64,000 bases of DNA from Lachnospiraceae bacterium (GTDB taxonomy: Bacteria > Bacillota > Clostridia > Lachnospirales > Lachnospiraceae): the NCBI GenBank assembly GCA_017936785.1, contig JAGBEV010000026.1:1-64000 (forward strand), written 5' to 3'. Within the stretch, counting starts at the first letter, position 1. The number at the start of each line of letters is the position of its first letter. Of this stretch, positions 35,197 to 44,236 are shown one piece after another. The translations under genes and the position numbers were made by a program. The notes below the pieces were generated by a model, which had not been told where the DNA came from, ran no database searches, and was given only the letters and a program-made list of their open reading frames with translations.

Positions 35197-37269
35197 TTAC
35201 TTTCCTGCTTTTTTTATATTCTTTTCCAGTTTCTTTCTCTTACCACTAGGAACCTGATACTTACAGGAAGGTTTTACTTTTTTCAATGCATGTGCGCCAA
35301 ATTTAATATCTTCAGATGAAATTTTAAATCTGGTAAGTTTGCTACATCCATAAAAAGCGTTTGCCTTGATCTTCTTCACATTTTTTCCGAGAGTAACTGT
35401 TTTCAGCTTTTTACAGTTTTTAAATGCCGCCTTTCCCACAGTGGCCACCTGATATTTTTTTCCATTATAAGTTGCTGTGTTTAATGTAATCTTAGTAATA
35501 TTTTTTCCAGCCTTCACAACTTCCACAGTTTTATTACCTGTGAGCCGATAAGTTATCTTTCCCTGCTTAAACTGCTCATCCATCTGTACCTCATTTCCTG
35601 CATCAATGGAGGCACCAGGTCCAGATGTATTTTTATTTTCTTTTCCATTCCCCAGGTCTACATAAGCAGTAGGCTTTGGACTTGAAGATACCTGATTTCC
35701 TTTATCTGTTGAATCATCCCCTCCAATTTCTTCCCCTTTCGGTGGAGGTGATGTTGGCTCTAATGGATTGCTCCCACTTCCCGAATTATTTTGCCACTGC
35801 GCATACAAAATAATTACAGCATTATTTTCATTGCTCAGATTACAAACACTCTGCCCTTCGGCATACGGTGTCCCCGTTCCATCAGCCCTTGTATTCCATC
35901 CAATGAAAATATGATCTGCATAGGTATATCCATTTGCGTTTAGACTTTTTGTCTCTTCATAGAACATCTCCTGTTCCGGCATCATTCCGCTGCCTCCATT
36001 GGCATCAAATGAAATCTGATACCGGACAGGTGTCCAGTGTGCCTTATAGGTTTGATTTCCAGTCGTTCCTTTCTGGATGGTTATAATCTCTTCCGGAGTT
36101 TCCCCGTTGGACCCAGTCCATCCAGTGAACAGATAACCTGTTTTTACTGGTTGATGAAGAGTGAAATCTTCCGTTTCAGTGGTATAACTATCTGGATTAT
36201 TTTGATCCATAATGCCACCATCCAAGTCATACGATATGGTATAAGAAATCGGTATCCAACGAGCATATAAAGTTGTACAACTGCCAGGAATGGATGTCGT
36301 GGAATCTTCTACTTTGACCCCTCCTGTCTTTGCAGTATACCAACCACCAAAGGTATATCCATCTCTAGTTGGTTCTTTAGATGCAATCCCATCTACCCAG
36401 ACGGTATCGGTATCATAACTATTGTAAAAACCGTTCAAGACATAATTCCCTGTTTTCCCCCCGTTGGCATCCAAACGGATAATCTTAGCATCCATAATAC
36501 GAACCCTTATACTGGAAGCCTCTTTATTATTGCAAGAAAAATCACATGGGCTATCACCCGTTTTTAACCGAACAATCGACTCTTTGTTGATAGATCCCGT
36601 ACCTTTCTCCCAACATCCCTGGATAATCCCTAATGGGGAATCATAGTCCTCTGTGTAAATCTTTGTTTCCGGAATTTTTCCCGTAGTATATACTTTTCTC
36701 TTCCATGTAGCGGAAGCTGTTTCCCGGTATTCATAGATAATAGAATATGCGGCCGATGTTTTTTTTGTTTTTGCCTGTTCACAAAGATATCCTTGATTGA
36801 GTATCATCTGAAATGTACTGGCTCCTGCTTCATTTCCCAAGCCTCCATAACATATGATATTTTCTGGTACATACAAACTAGACGGAATGGCCGAATAGCC
36901 TACCTCTGCATCCATGGCATTGTTATGAAACACATGATATCCGGTCCCCTCCCATGATCCACTTGTTTTTTGATATTGTGTTGCCGCACCATACAGATCG
37001 GAATCGTTAATATTCAAAAGAAATCCGTTTGCAATAGCCATATTGTTTTTCAAACCATCACTTTTTAGCGTAGCACCCACAGCATCCGAATATAACTGAT
37101 TGGTCCGGCTACCTGTCCAGTCCTTCAATAATACAGCCGGAGCATCTTTTGCTTTTGCTGTACCACTCTTCATCAGACTGCTAAATCCTGCACTGGTCAA
37201 TATCAGTGCAGCAGATAATATTCCGCCCAAAGTCCGTTGAACAATTTTTTTCTGTCTCTTTGTTAGCAT
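35197..37269 (-). CDS. secreted InlB B-repeat surface protein
   Basis: The 690-residue protein has a signal peptide (about 1-40, cut near AKAKDAP), a unique N-terminal region to about 250, then about three InlB B-type repeats. Examples are LDANGGKTGNYV with DGYTFGGWYT, then YDLDGGIMDQNN and FDANGGSGMMPEQ. A Pro/Ser linker follows. The C-terminal ~110 residues form a BspA-like leucine-rich part (VGKAAFKNCKKLKTVTLGKN). No sorting signal is seen, so surface retention is unexplained. It may act in cell-cell contact during mating. The ATG at 37269 starts the signal peptide. Confidence 0.82.
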   Translation of the reverse strand: MLTKRQKKIVQRTLGGILSAALILTSAGFSSLMKSGTAKAKDAPAVLLKDWTGSRTNQLYSDAVGATLKSDGLKNNMAIANGFLLNINDSDLYGAATQYQKTSGSWEGTGYHVFHNNAMDAEVGYSAIPSSLYVPENIICYGGLGNEAGASTFQMILNQGYLCEQAKTKKTSAAYSIIYEYRETASATWKRKVYTTGKIPETKIYTEDYDSPLGIIQGCWEKGTGSINKESIVRLKTGDSPCDFSCNNKEASSIRVRIMDAKIIRLDANGGKTGNYVLNGFYNSYDTDTVWVDGIASKEPTRDGYTFGGWYTAKTGGVKVEDSTTSIPGSCTTLYARWIPISYTISYDLDGGIMDQNNPDSYTTETEDFTLHQPVKTGYLFTGWTGSNGETPEEIITIQKGTTGNQTYKAHWTPVRYQISFDANGGSGMMPEQEMFYEETKSLNANGYTYADHIFIGWNTRADGTGTPYAEGQSVCNLSNENNAVIILYAQWQNNSGSGSNPLEPTSPPPKGEEIGGDDSTDKGNQVSSSPKPTAYVDLGNGKENKNTSGPGASIDAGNEVQMDEQFKQGKITYRLTGNKTVEVVKAGKNITKITLNTATYNGKKYQVATVGKAAFKNCKKLKTVTLGKNVKKIKANAFYGCSKLTRFKISSEDIKFGAHALKKVKPSCKYQVPSGKRKKLEKNIKKAGK

Positions 37270-37297
37270 TTTATTTCCCCCTATTTCTATAATCCTT

Positions 37298-39403
37298 TCA
37301 TACTTGCTTTTTTGACTTTGACTGACGCAGGATAAAAACAACACCAATCACCAACACAATGGCAAACAGAATACCAATCGTGATACCAAGTGCAGGCACT
37401 TTTTCTTCCTTCTGTTGGTACAGAGCTTTGGCACATATGGTATAGGTATTTTCTCCTGTGGCAATTTTTTTCTTCCCCTCATATAATGAAATATATTTTG
37501 TCCCTTTTTTTGCTTTTACCTTTCTGGTACCCTGATAGGTAACACGATACCGCTCTGCTTTTTTTTGTATAACGGCACTAGCATCCCGGCAAAGGATTCC
37601 CTTTTGATTACGATATGTTTTTCCATTCCAGGCAATCTTTTTTAGCCGGTAACCAGTAGCATCCCCTGCCACACTTTCTAGCAGCTCCTGTTCATATCCT
37701 TTTAACGGATGCTTTTCATTCTTTTGTACATTGAACCCTTTCCATTGAAAAACGTCTGCATCATAGGAAATAAAACGGATATTAACAGATACATTCTGCC
37801 ATTTCTTTGCTTTTCGCCTAGTAATCTTCTTTTTTTTACAAAAAAGTGAAATACGTTTTCCTGTTTTTTTGTCCGTTGCAGCCACTTCTTTATAGGATGG
37901 AGCATCCCTCGCATTTGCCAGAGTCCCATACTCCTGCCATCCGGTAACAATCTGGCTGTACCCTTTTTTCAGTATCACGTCTTGTTTCTTTGTTTCTTTC
38001 AGCTGATACGTAATCCCATTTACTGTGAGCTTTTCCCTTGGAGTATAAGCAAATCCCTTCCTGACCACCTCACTTTTCAGTGTCTTCGTTACTGGTACTT
38101 CTTTCATCACCGGCTCGGAAGAGACAATCTCATAACTGATATTTTCCAGAACGTATTTCTTTTTTCCCTCTTTTAGCTCTGTCTGGAACTGATCCTCCGC
38201 TTTTTCTTTCGCATCCTTTGTTACATATTCAATGCTCTGAGTCATGATCTTTGTCCCTGATGCAGCCACAACACAGGGAACAACCTGAGAAACCGCCAAC
38301 AAGACAGTAAAAAGAAAAAATCCTGCTCTCAAACGTTTTTCTTTTCCTGGCAAATGCTTTTTTCTTCGATACATTTCCAATAACAGTGCAGCAGATAACA
38401 GCATGAGACCTGCTAACACCCTAATCAAAAGCGGATATCCTGTTTTCGGAGACAATCCACTTCCTCCCGGAAAGCCTTCCGGAACATCCGTTATAATCTT
38501 TCCCGGCTTTTTTGGCTTGTACTGATCCTGCATCTTCACTTTTTGCGTTTTACTGGTATCTTTTACCTTAAATTGGATATCCTCTGCTTTTTCATAATTT
38601 TCTGGAGCTTTTTTTTCTACAAAAGTGTAGGTTTCCCCCACTTTGAAAATACCTTTCAACAAAGTTGCTTTCTTTGCTTTGGAAGTAAACGCTGCCACCT
38701 TTTTTCCATTACTATCCAATACCTCTATCTTTGCACCAGCCAGCCCTTTGCCAGTCTGCTTGTCCACCTTGCTAAAGGCTATCTTTGTCACACCATCTTT
38801 CATACGTACCAGCTGAACTTCTCCGGTATCTGTTATGGTAAATTCAATGCTTTCTGCCGTCACATAACCATCTGCCGGACGCCTCTCTGTTAAAATATAC
38901 GTCTCACCAACAACCAAAACACCGATAATGTCATGCGATTGGCCGGTACTTGTCCAAGAATCCACTATTGTTTGATCCGATTTTTTCGTCACTTCCAGCT
39001 GGCAACCTTCAATCTCCTTCTCCCCAGTCAAGTCTGTTTTGGAAATATGGATTTTAGTTGTATCATCATACATACGGACGATATTGTCTTCCATCCTCTG
39101 ATAGTCCTCCCCTTCTTTCTTATATATAAAATCCTTTTCCTCAATATCGTCTGCAATCCGGAAAGAAATATCGTCTGCTGTCACATAACCTTCAGCCGGA
39201 CGTGTCTCCGTCAGGGTATATTCCTCTCCCCCGAAAAGACCACCTACCACCAGATTCCCAACTTCATTAACTTGGGCATATAGATTCTGATATTCTCTGT
39301 TCTCTGCTCTTTCTATCAGTTTTACCGAATCTCTGTCCCCCGAAATCCAGGAAACAATGACATTTCCCTGGTTATCTGTAATCTGCAGCTGACATCCGGG
39401 CAG
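37298..39403 (-). pseudogene. continuation of the SpaA adhesin frame after an in-frame stop, with SPKTG signal and a second signal-like segment
   Basis: This 701-codon stretch continues in the same frame as the adhesin at 39404-42625, directly after its TAA. It first completes a SpaA/Cna-B domain (LPGCQLQITDN), then gives two to three more such domains (EGCQLEVTKK, GAKIEVLDSNGK). A wall-sorting signal follows, with LSPKTGYP, a hydrophobic stretch and YRRKKH. After this comes a second hydrophobic, signal-like segment (FFLFTVLLAVSQVVP) and an ~280-residue extracytoplasmic part. It ends in a C-terminal membrane segment. An internal start is possible (39250, weak; also at MYRRKKHLPGK) but no convincing ribosome site was seen. 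Confidence 0.7.
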
Positions 39404-42400
39404 TTACCTTTTCCCAGCCAATGACAGCTTGTCAATTTCAATGTTTGTCTGTATATTTTTTTTCGAGACACCTGCCATCACAGTCTTTGTATCCTGATCT
39501 TTATATTCTAAATGGATTGCTGCCGGTGTGGCACTAAGATAGTAGCTCTTTGGAACTTCCAGCTCCTTAAAATAGTAATCACCAGAATTTAAACCTTCGT
39601 TCTCTTCTCCTCTTTTATAATCCTCTGACATCATTGGCAGATCCAAAGAAGACACAGCCTTTCCCAATGCATTGGTAGCAACAATATCCAGAAGAGAATC
39701 TGCCTCTACAATCCTCTTTCCTGCAGCATTATAAATAGCATCTTTGGTATACAGACCAAACACAGCACCACTTACAGGTTTTGATGTCCTACTATCCTGT
39801 TTTAAAATAGAAACCTCTGCTTTTGCACGTTCATTGAAAACAGAAAGTACACCATTTTGATCTGTTATTCCAGAAGAATCCAGTACAAACTCATCCTCTT
39901 TATTTTCCCAGGCAAATTCCACATCCCAGGTCTTTTCTGGAAGAACATAGCCATAAACAGTATCCTTCTCCTTTACCTGATATTTTCCCAACGGGAGGTT
40001 TACAGTGACTGTTCCATCTGAAGACATGCTATAATCACTAATCCCTCCACACTGTGAAGTAAATTGTGCACCCTTTCCTGTGGTAATGGTGCAGGCAAGA
40101 TCTCCCTTCTGATACCATGTAGTTCCCTGATTATCCTGGGTAAAAATATCTTCCGCAGCGTATACCTCAAAAACAACCCCTTTCAGCCTAGTCTTTTCAT
40201 AAACAAATCGACTTCTGTCCTTTGAAAGGCTGTCCAAAATCTCCGGCAGATCCGAAAGGTCTTTTTCGTCTTTTTCCCTCCAGACAAAATCCGCAAGCTG
40301 CTCACCAGTTTTCTTTACAGATAATTTTCCATAAGTTTCTTCGTTGGTATAATCCAGACTAACCGTTGTATAGGTGTTGCCCTCTGCATCGCTTTCCTGT
40401 GTATAGTTGTCTGCTTTACTGTTAATCTCTACTTCAATATATTTCTTTGTGATATGGAATCCATTCGCAGCAGATATCTCATAGATGCGATACAATCCGG
40501 AAGGCAAGGGCTTCCATGTCATAACTTGTCCACTTTCATCTGTTTGGAAAGTATCAGTCTGAATGATCTGGTTTCCGTTGCTGTGACTCTGTGTTATCAA
40601 AGATTCTTTCCCAGTCTGCTCGTCAACCTGGTATATCTGGTATGCAGTACCTTCTTTTAAAACAGTCTTTTCGGTACTGCCACTCTTTTTAATGATACGC
40701 AGATATGATTGGAAGGGATAGTCAATATAGACTTGTACGGGTTCCTCCTGCCTGCCATCAATAACCTTTACAGTATCCGCAATCATTTCTGTATCAGCTC
40801 CCCCTGTGCTGATCTGATGAATTACATATTCCCCATAATATAGCCTCTTGGTCGTAGCTTTTCCATCTATCCCTATCGTAATCGTATCTCTTTCGTATTC
40901 ATCGCAATCTTCATAACTCCCTTTTTCTTTCAGATAAACCTGAAATTGGGAACCTGTTTCCCAATCACCTTCTCCTGTTGTTCCATTTGATTTCACTTTA
41001 CATATGGTAAATTGTCCTGTAATCGGCTGATTATACACTGTCACCGACTGCCCTTCCCAGGTATATTCTACCGCCTCCGGATTGGTATCTGCCGTAACCG
41101 GAATCACCTGCTGATCTGATATATATCCGATCGGACTTTGAATTTCCTTCAGATAATAAGTCTTACCACTCCGCAAAAAATCCGTTGTAAGTTTTTCACC
41201 TTTTATGGTATAGACCCCTGCAGTTACTTTTTCTCCATTCTTATCCACTACCGATGCTGGTACTGTACATGCACCATCTTCATATAGCTGAAATTTTGCC
41301 CCATCCAGAGAAGCATTTCCATGTGCTTTTCCGTCTTCACTGTAGCCATCCTTTTTCTTCACAATAAGAGAAATTTTCTTATAATTATTCTGTATGTTTA
41401 AACTGTAAGATAACGGATATTCCGATAGAGTCCCATCTGCAACCTCTGCCCAAGTACCATCCTTATTTTGCTTCCAGCTGTTCTTAGCAGTCACTGTGAT
41501 CCTCTTTCCTGCAGCATACTCTGGGTCTGCAACAATTTTGTCATTTCCCGTATCTGTTTCCCTAATGAGATAACTGTTGCTAATTTTTAAAAACTGCAGT
41601 TCCAAATCTTTCTCTGCCAGTGCATTCGCTCCCGATTTTGTCAAATCTTTTGCATAACGATATCCATCTGCTTCCAGCTCATCCCGAACTGCCTGCTTTG
41701 TGGCATCATTCATTTGATTTAATTCTGCATCTGGAACATATCCATAATCCTCAGATAACAATTGGTAGGTAAACCGATAATGAATCGTCCCATCTGCAGC
41801 TGTTACCGCAGTCACCTCAAACTGATCCTGATCATCCTGCACAGCCCCATCCTCAACCGCGTTTTTGCCAAAATATTGAAAAGAAACCATTTCATCCAGA
41901 TTTTCTGCAGTTAATGTAAACGCTACATCTGAAAGCGGGTTTCCGTCTTCATCTTTTTTTATAATATTGATTCTTTGACGATATTTCACTTTACTGTTTA
42001 ACAGCTTATATTGAGGAACCGATGTTGATGTTGCTTTAACTTCCAATAATTTCTGACGGTGTGAACCAGAACCAGCATATGTCCATTCCGTGACCTTTAC
42101 TTCAAAGTTTCCGCCAACTGCAAAAATATCATTGTATAAATCATCTGTTGTTTTATTGGAGAAATAACCAGTATTGTCTTTAATCGTTCGTATAATCTCC
42201 TTCAATCGGCTTTCCTCTGTCACATCCTCCTGTACACTCCAAAACAATGCCTGTGCCAGGACATATGCCTGCTTTTTCTGTTTCATGGTGATATCAAACC
42301 AATACCCGATGTAGGCTTTTAATCGCTTTTTTCCACCATCCGTATTCTTATAGACAGTATCTGCAGACTGGTATACATCCCCCGAATGACAGGTATGTCC

Positions 42401-42625
42401 CAAATTCATGCAAAATGCATTTGCTCCATTTACTGATAACTTGTACCAATTTCCATTTTTCGTTTTATTTCCTATTGTCAATGTTCCCAGTTGTCCCAAA
42501 TTAGAAATGTCTGCCGATGCCTCAGCAGCATTTACTTTCTGTGCTGTCTGTGGGATCAACGAAAATACCATTGCTAAGACAAGACAAAAGGATAAAAATT
42601 TCTTCCACTTTCGTCTAATAACCAT
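39404..42625 (-). CDS. thioester-domain, SpaA-repeat adhesin, ended by a premature-looking TAA
   Basis: The 1073-residue product has a signal peptide (about 1-34) and a thioester domain with Cys in NAFCMNLGHTC (near 72) and Gln in LAQALFWSV (near 125). Many Cna-B/SpaA domains follow (for example KLSVKKTGEQ, GVVFEVYAAED, SGAVFGLYTKDA). Such thioesters can bond covalently to host or partner surfaces. The frame stops at TAA 39406-39404 inside a SpaA domain (LSLAGKR-stop), aligned with a Glu in the next domain. It therefore lacks a wall anchor. AGAAAGGA precedes the ATG at 42625. It is the largest gene of the transfer operon. Confidence 0.85.
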   Translation of the reverse strand: MVIRRKWKKFLSFCLVLAMVFSLIPQTAQKVNAAEASADISNLGQLGTLTIGNKTKNGNWYKLSVNGANAFCMNLGHTCHSGDVYQSADTVYKNTDGGKKRLKAYIGYWFDITMKQKKQAYVLAQALFWSVQEDVTEESRLKEIIRTIKDNTGYFSNKTTDDLYNDIFAVGGNFEVKVTEWTYAGSGSHRQKLLEVKATSTSVPQYKLLNSKVKYRQRINIIKKDEDGNPLSDVAFTLTAENLDEMVSFQYFGKNAVEDGAVQDDQDQFEVTAVTAADGTIHYRFTYQLLSEDYGYVPDAELNQMNDATKQAVRDELEADGYRYAKDLTKSGANALAEKDLELQFLKISNSYLIRETDTGNDKIVADPEYAAGKRITVTAKNSWKQNKDGTWAEVADGTLSEYPLSYSLNIQNNYKKISLIVKKKDGYSEDGKAHGNASLDGAKFQLYEDGACTVPASVVDKNGEKVTAGVYTIKGEKLTTDFLRSGKTYYLKEIQSPIGYISDQQVIPVTADTNPEAVEYTWEGQSVTVYNQPITGQFTICKVKSNGTTGEGDWETGSQFQVYLKEKGSYEDCDEYERDTITIGIDGKATTKRLYYGEYVIHQISTGGADTEMIADTVKVIDGRQEEPVQVYIDYPFQSYLRIIKKSGSTEKTVLKEGTAYQIYQVDEQTGKESLITQSHSNGNQIIQTDTFQTDESGQVMTWKPLPSGLYRIYEISAANGFHITKKYIEVEINSKADNYTQESDAEGNTYTTVSLDYTNEETYGKLSVKKTGEQLADFVWREKDEKDLSDLPEILDSLSKDRSRFVYEKTRLKGVVFEVYAAEDIFTQDNQGTTWYQKGDLACTITTGKGAQFTSQCGGISDYSMSSDGTVTVNLPLGKYQVKEKDTVYGYVLPEKTWDVEFAWENKEDEFVLDSSGITDQNGVLSVFNERAKAEVSILKQDSRTSKPVSGAVFGLYTKDAIYNAAGKRIVEADSLLDIVATNALGKAVSSLDLPMMSEDYKRGEENEGLNSGDYYFKELEVPKSYYLSATPAAIHLEYKDQDTKTVMAGVSKKNIQTNIEIDKLSLAGKR

Positions 42626-42670
42626 GTTAAAGTCCTTTCTTTCATTAAGTACCATAAATAGCACCTAAAA

Positions 42671-42865
42671 TTATTTGCAAACTGTTTGAATGATAGCAGT
42701 ACTATATTCAACACAATCTTTAATATCTGTAGCATCCATCCTCTTTTCTTCGTCAAATTTAATTGAATGGACACCAATCTGAATCTTTTGCATATTTTCT
42801 ATTCGGACTTTCCATTTATAAGCTTCCTCCATAAATAGCTCTTTCCATGAGAAAGCTTTTCTCAT
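42671..42865 (-). CDS. small protein of the transfer operon, unknown
   Basis: The 64-residue soluble protein contains WKVRIENMQKIQIGVHSIKF and ends CVEYSTAIIQTVCK. AGGAGG lies 13 bases before the ATG, which is rather far. An internal ATG at 42832 has GGAAAGAG at a better distance. No family is recognised. It lies just before the adhesin. Confidence 0.5.
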   Translation of the reverse strand: MRKAFSWKELFMEEAYKWKVRIENMQKIQIGVHSIKFDEEKRMDATDIKDCVEYSTAIIQTVCK

Positions 42866-42972
42866 GACATTTAGATCACCTCCTTGTATTATGTTTTATA
42901 TAGATACCCTTTGTGGGAAACTATCTCTTGTTTTCATTTGTAACAAAATCCGAACAAAATTCATTCCTTTTG

Positions 42973-43149
42973 TTACTTATCTGAATCTGGCTTTTTATCC
43001 TTTTCCTGCTCTTGTTTTTTCATTTTGAAGCGGACACAAATTTCCAGTGCCATCCTGATACAATCCTGATCCTCTTCCTCTGTAGTATTTGCTACATAAC
43101 GATGCACCGTTGTACCGTTATATATTCTTGAACCTAGATATGTACTCAT
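42973..43149 (-). CDS. small protein of the transfer operon, unknown
   Basis: The 58-residue polar protein begins MSTYLGSRIYNGTTVHRY and ends in a Lys/Glu-rich tail. AGGAGG lies eight bases before the ATG at 43149; a GTG nine bases earlier is less likely. It is the second gene of the operon. No family is recognised. Confidence 0.55.
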   Translation of the reverse strand: MSTYLGSRIYNGTTVHRYVANTTEEEDQDCIRMALEICVRFKMKKQEQEKDKKPDSDK

Positions 43150-43167
43150 GTTGGACACCTCCTTTTT

Positions 43168-43389
43168 TCATATCTTATTCCTGCACAGATTGTCCCTATT
43201 CTTTGATGTTACTGTCCTCTCACTTTCTTTATTTTCACCTTGATTATTTTCTTGCTCATATTTCGTCTGTGCTATTTGAAGTTCATAGGCAAATACAGCT
43301 TTATCCAGAATAGATGCTAATTCAATTACATCAAGCTGTTTTAATATCACAACAATTTCTTCTATCTCTTTTTTATATTCTTTAACCAT
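43168..43389 (-). CDS. first small gene of the transfer operon, unknown
   Basis: The 73-residue helical, acidic protein begins MVKEYKKEIEEIVVILKQLD. The start at 43389 is used because the predicted transcription start (about 43414) excludes the upstream candidates; GGAAG precedes it. It is the first gene after the divergent promoter. No family is recognised. Confidence 0.55.
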   Translation of the reverse strand: MVKEYKKEIEEIVVILKQLDVIELASILDKAVFAYELQIAQTKYEQENNQGENKESERTVTSKNRDNLCRNKI

Positions 43390-43420
43390 TAGCAAACTTC
43401 CTTTCTTGTCCTTTACGGAC

Positions 43421-43449
43421 ATTTTATATTCTTTATAAGTCCTTGTCAA
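43421..43449 (-). promoter_or_regulatory. transfer operon promoter
   Basis: TTGACA (43449-43444), exact 17-bp spacer, TAAAAT (43426-43421). The -35 lies inside one of two CTTG(T/A)CAAG palindromes. Confidence 0.75.
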
Positions 43450-43481
43450 GCATTCCAAAATATTTTCTCGTCCTTGACAAG
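43442..43481. promoter_or_regulatory. paired operator candidates between the XRE gene and the transfer operon
   Basis: CTTGTCAAG (43442-43450) and CTTGACAAG (43473-43481) are near-perfect palindromes 31 bp apart, each followed by CATT. They overlap the -35 boxes on both sides. They are likely binding sites of the XRE protein encoded from 43522. Confidence 0.65.
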
Positions 43482-43521
43482 CATTTTTTTGTATGATACT
43501 CTTTCCGAAGAGGAGGTAATT

Positions 43522-43920
43522 ATGACAATAGGTGAACGTATTCGTTATTTAAGAAAAGATATATTACATCTTACACAACAAGAGTTTTCTAACAGTATAA
43601 AAATAAGCCGCTCCAATTTGGGAAATATTGAGACAAATGCTGTTTCCGTAACTCCCCGAGTTCTTGATTATATTTCAGAAAAATATTTAGTGAATCCTGA
43701 TTGGCTATTAAATGGTGGAACAGATGAAGAAGTTTTTGTAGAACATTCTTTTGATATGGAATTAGCTCAATATACACAAGAATTATTAGATGATACAGAT
43801 GATGTAATTGCTGATTTAATCAAAAATTTTATAGTAGTCTATGAAAAACTTGAACCGTCATCCAAACAGATTATTAAAAATACTGCCATAGAAACTTTAA
43901 ATAGAATGAAGAAACGGTAA
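43522..43920 (+). CDS. XRE-family transcriptional regulator of transfer genes
   Basis: The 132-residue protein has an N-terminal Cro/C1 helix-turn-helix (about 3-62): IGERIRYLRKDILHLTQQEF then SRSNLGNIETN. A helical C-terminal half follows that may dimerise. It is one of three genes in the element on the plus strand and points away from the transfer operon, with shared operators between. By analogy with ICE repressors it probably holds transfer off. AGGAGG lies before the ATG at 43522; a longer frame to 43474 would overlap the promoter. Confidence 0.88.
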   Translation: MTIGERIRYLRKDILHLTQQEFSNSIKISRSNLGNIETNAVSVTPRVLDYISEKYLVNPDWLLNGGTDEEVFVEHSFDMELAQYTQELLDDTDDVIADLIKNFIVVYEKLEPSSKQIIKNTAIETLNRMKKR

Positions 43921-43941
43921 CCTTAATGGTTACCGTTTCTT
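43909..43941. terminator. hairpin terminator at the end of the XRE gene
   Basis: AAGAAACGGTAACC and its perfect complement pair around TTAAT. The left arm holds the last XRE codons. T-rich sequence after it is short on the plus strand. Confidence 0.7.
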
Positions 43942-44078
43942 ATATGTGTATTTATCATAACTATTATTTGAATTAAGAACCGTTTGTCCTGCTCATTATC
44001 TAAAGACCGAATTGATTGAATTATTATTTTTTTGTAATCCAAATTTTCTTTTATAAATTTTCTTCTTTCTTTTTTCAT
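43923..44078 (-). CDS. 51-residue protein convergent with the XRE gene
   Basis: A short frame begins MKKERRKFIKENLDYKK and contains SLDNEQDKRFLIQIIVM. GGGGAGG lies at a good distance before the ATG. It ends inside the XRE terminator hairpin, so the two genes converge on it. The basic, helical composition could be a small DNA-binding or regulatory protein. No family is recognised. The rest of 44079-44236 appears empty. Confidence 0.5.
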   Translation of the reverse strand: MKKERRKFIKENLDYKKIIIQSIRSLDNEQDKRFLIQIIVMINTHIRNGNH

Positions 44079-44236
44079 CCTATATACCTCCCCATGCCTC
44101 ATAGTTTATTCTTTATTTTTATCATAAACAGTGTAACATGAAATTTCTGGAAATAAATAGGTTTCCATACGATTTCCAATATCCTGGAAATCGTCAGACA
44201 AAACTCAACACGTTTCGACACAAAATAATTTCTAAA

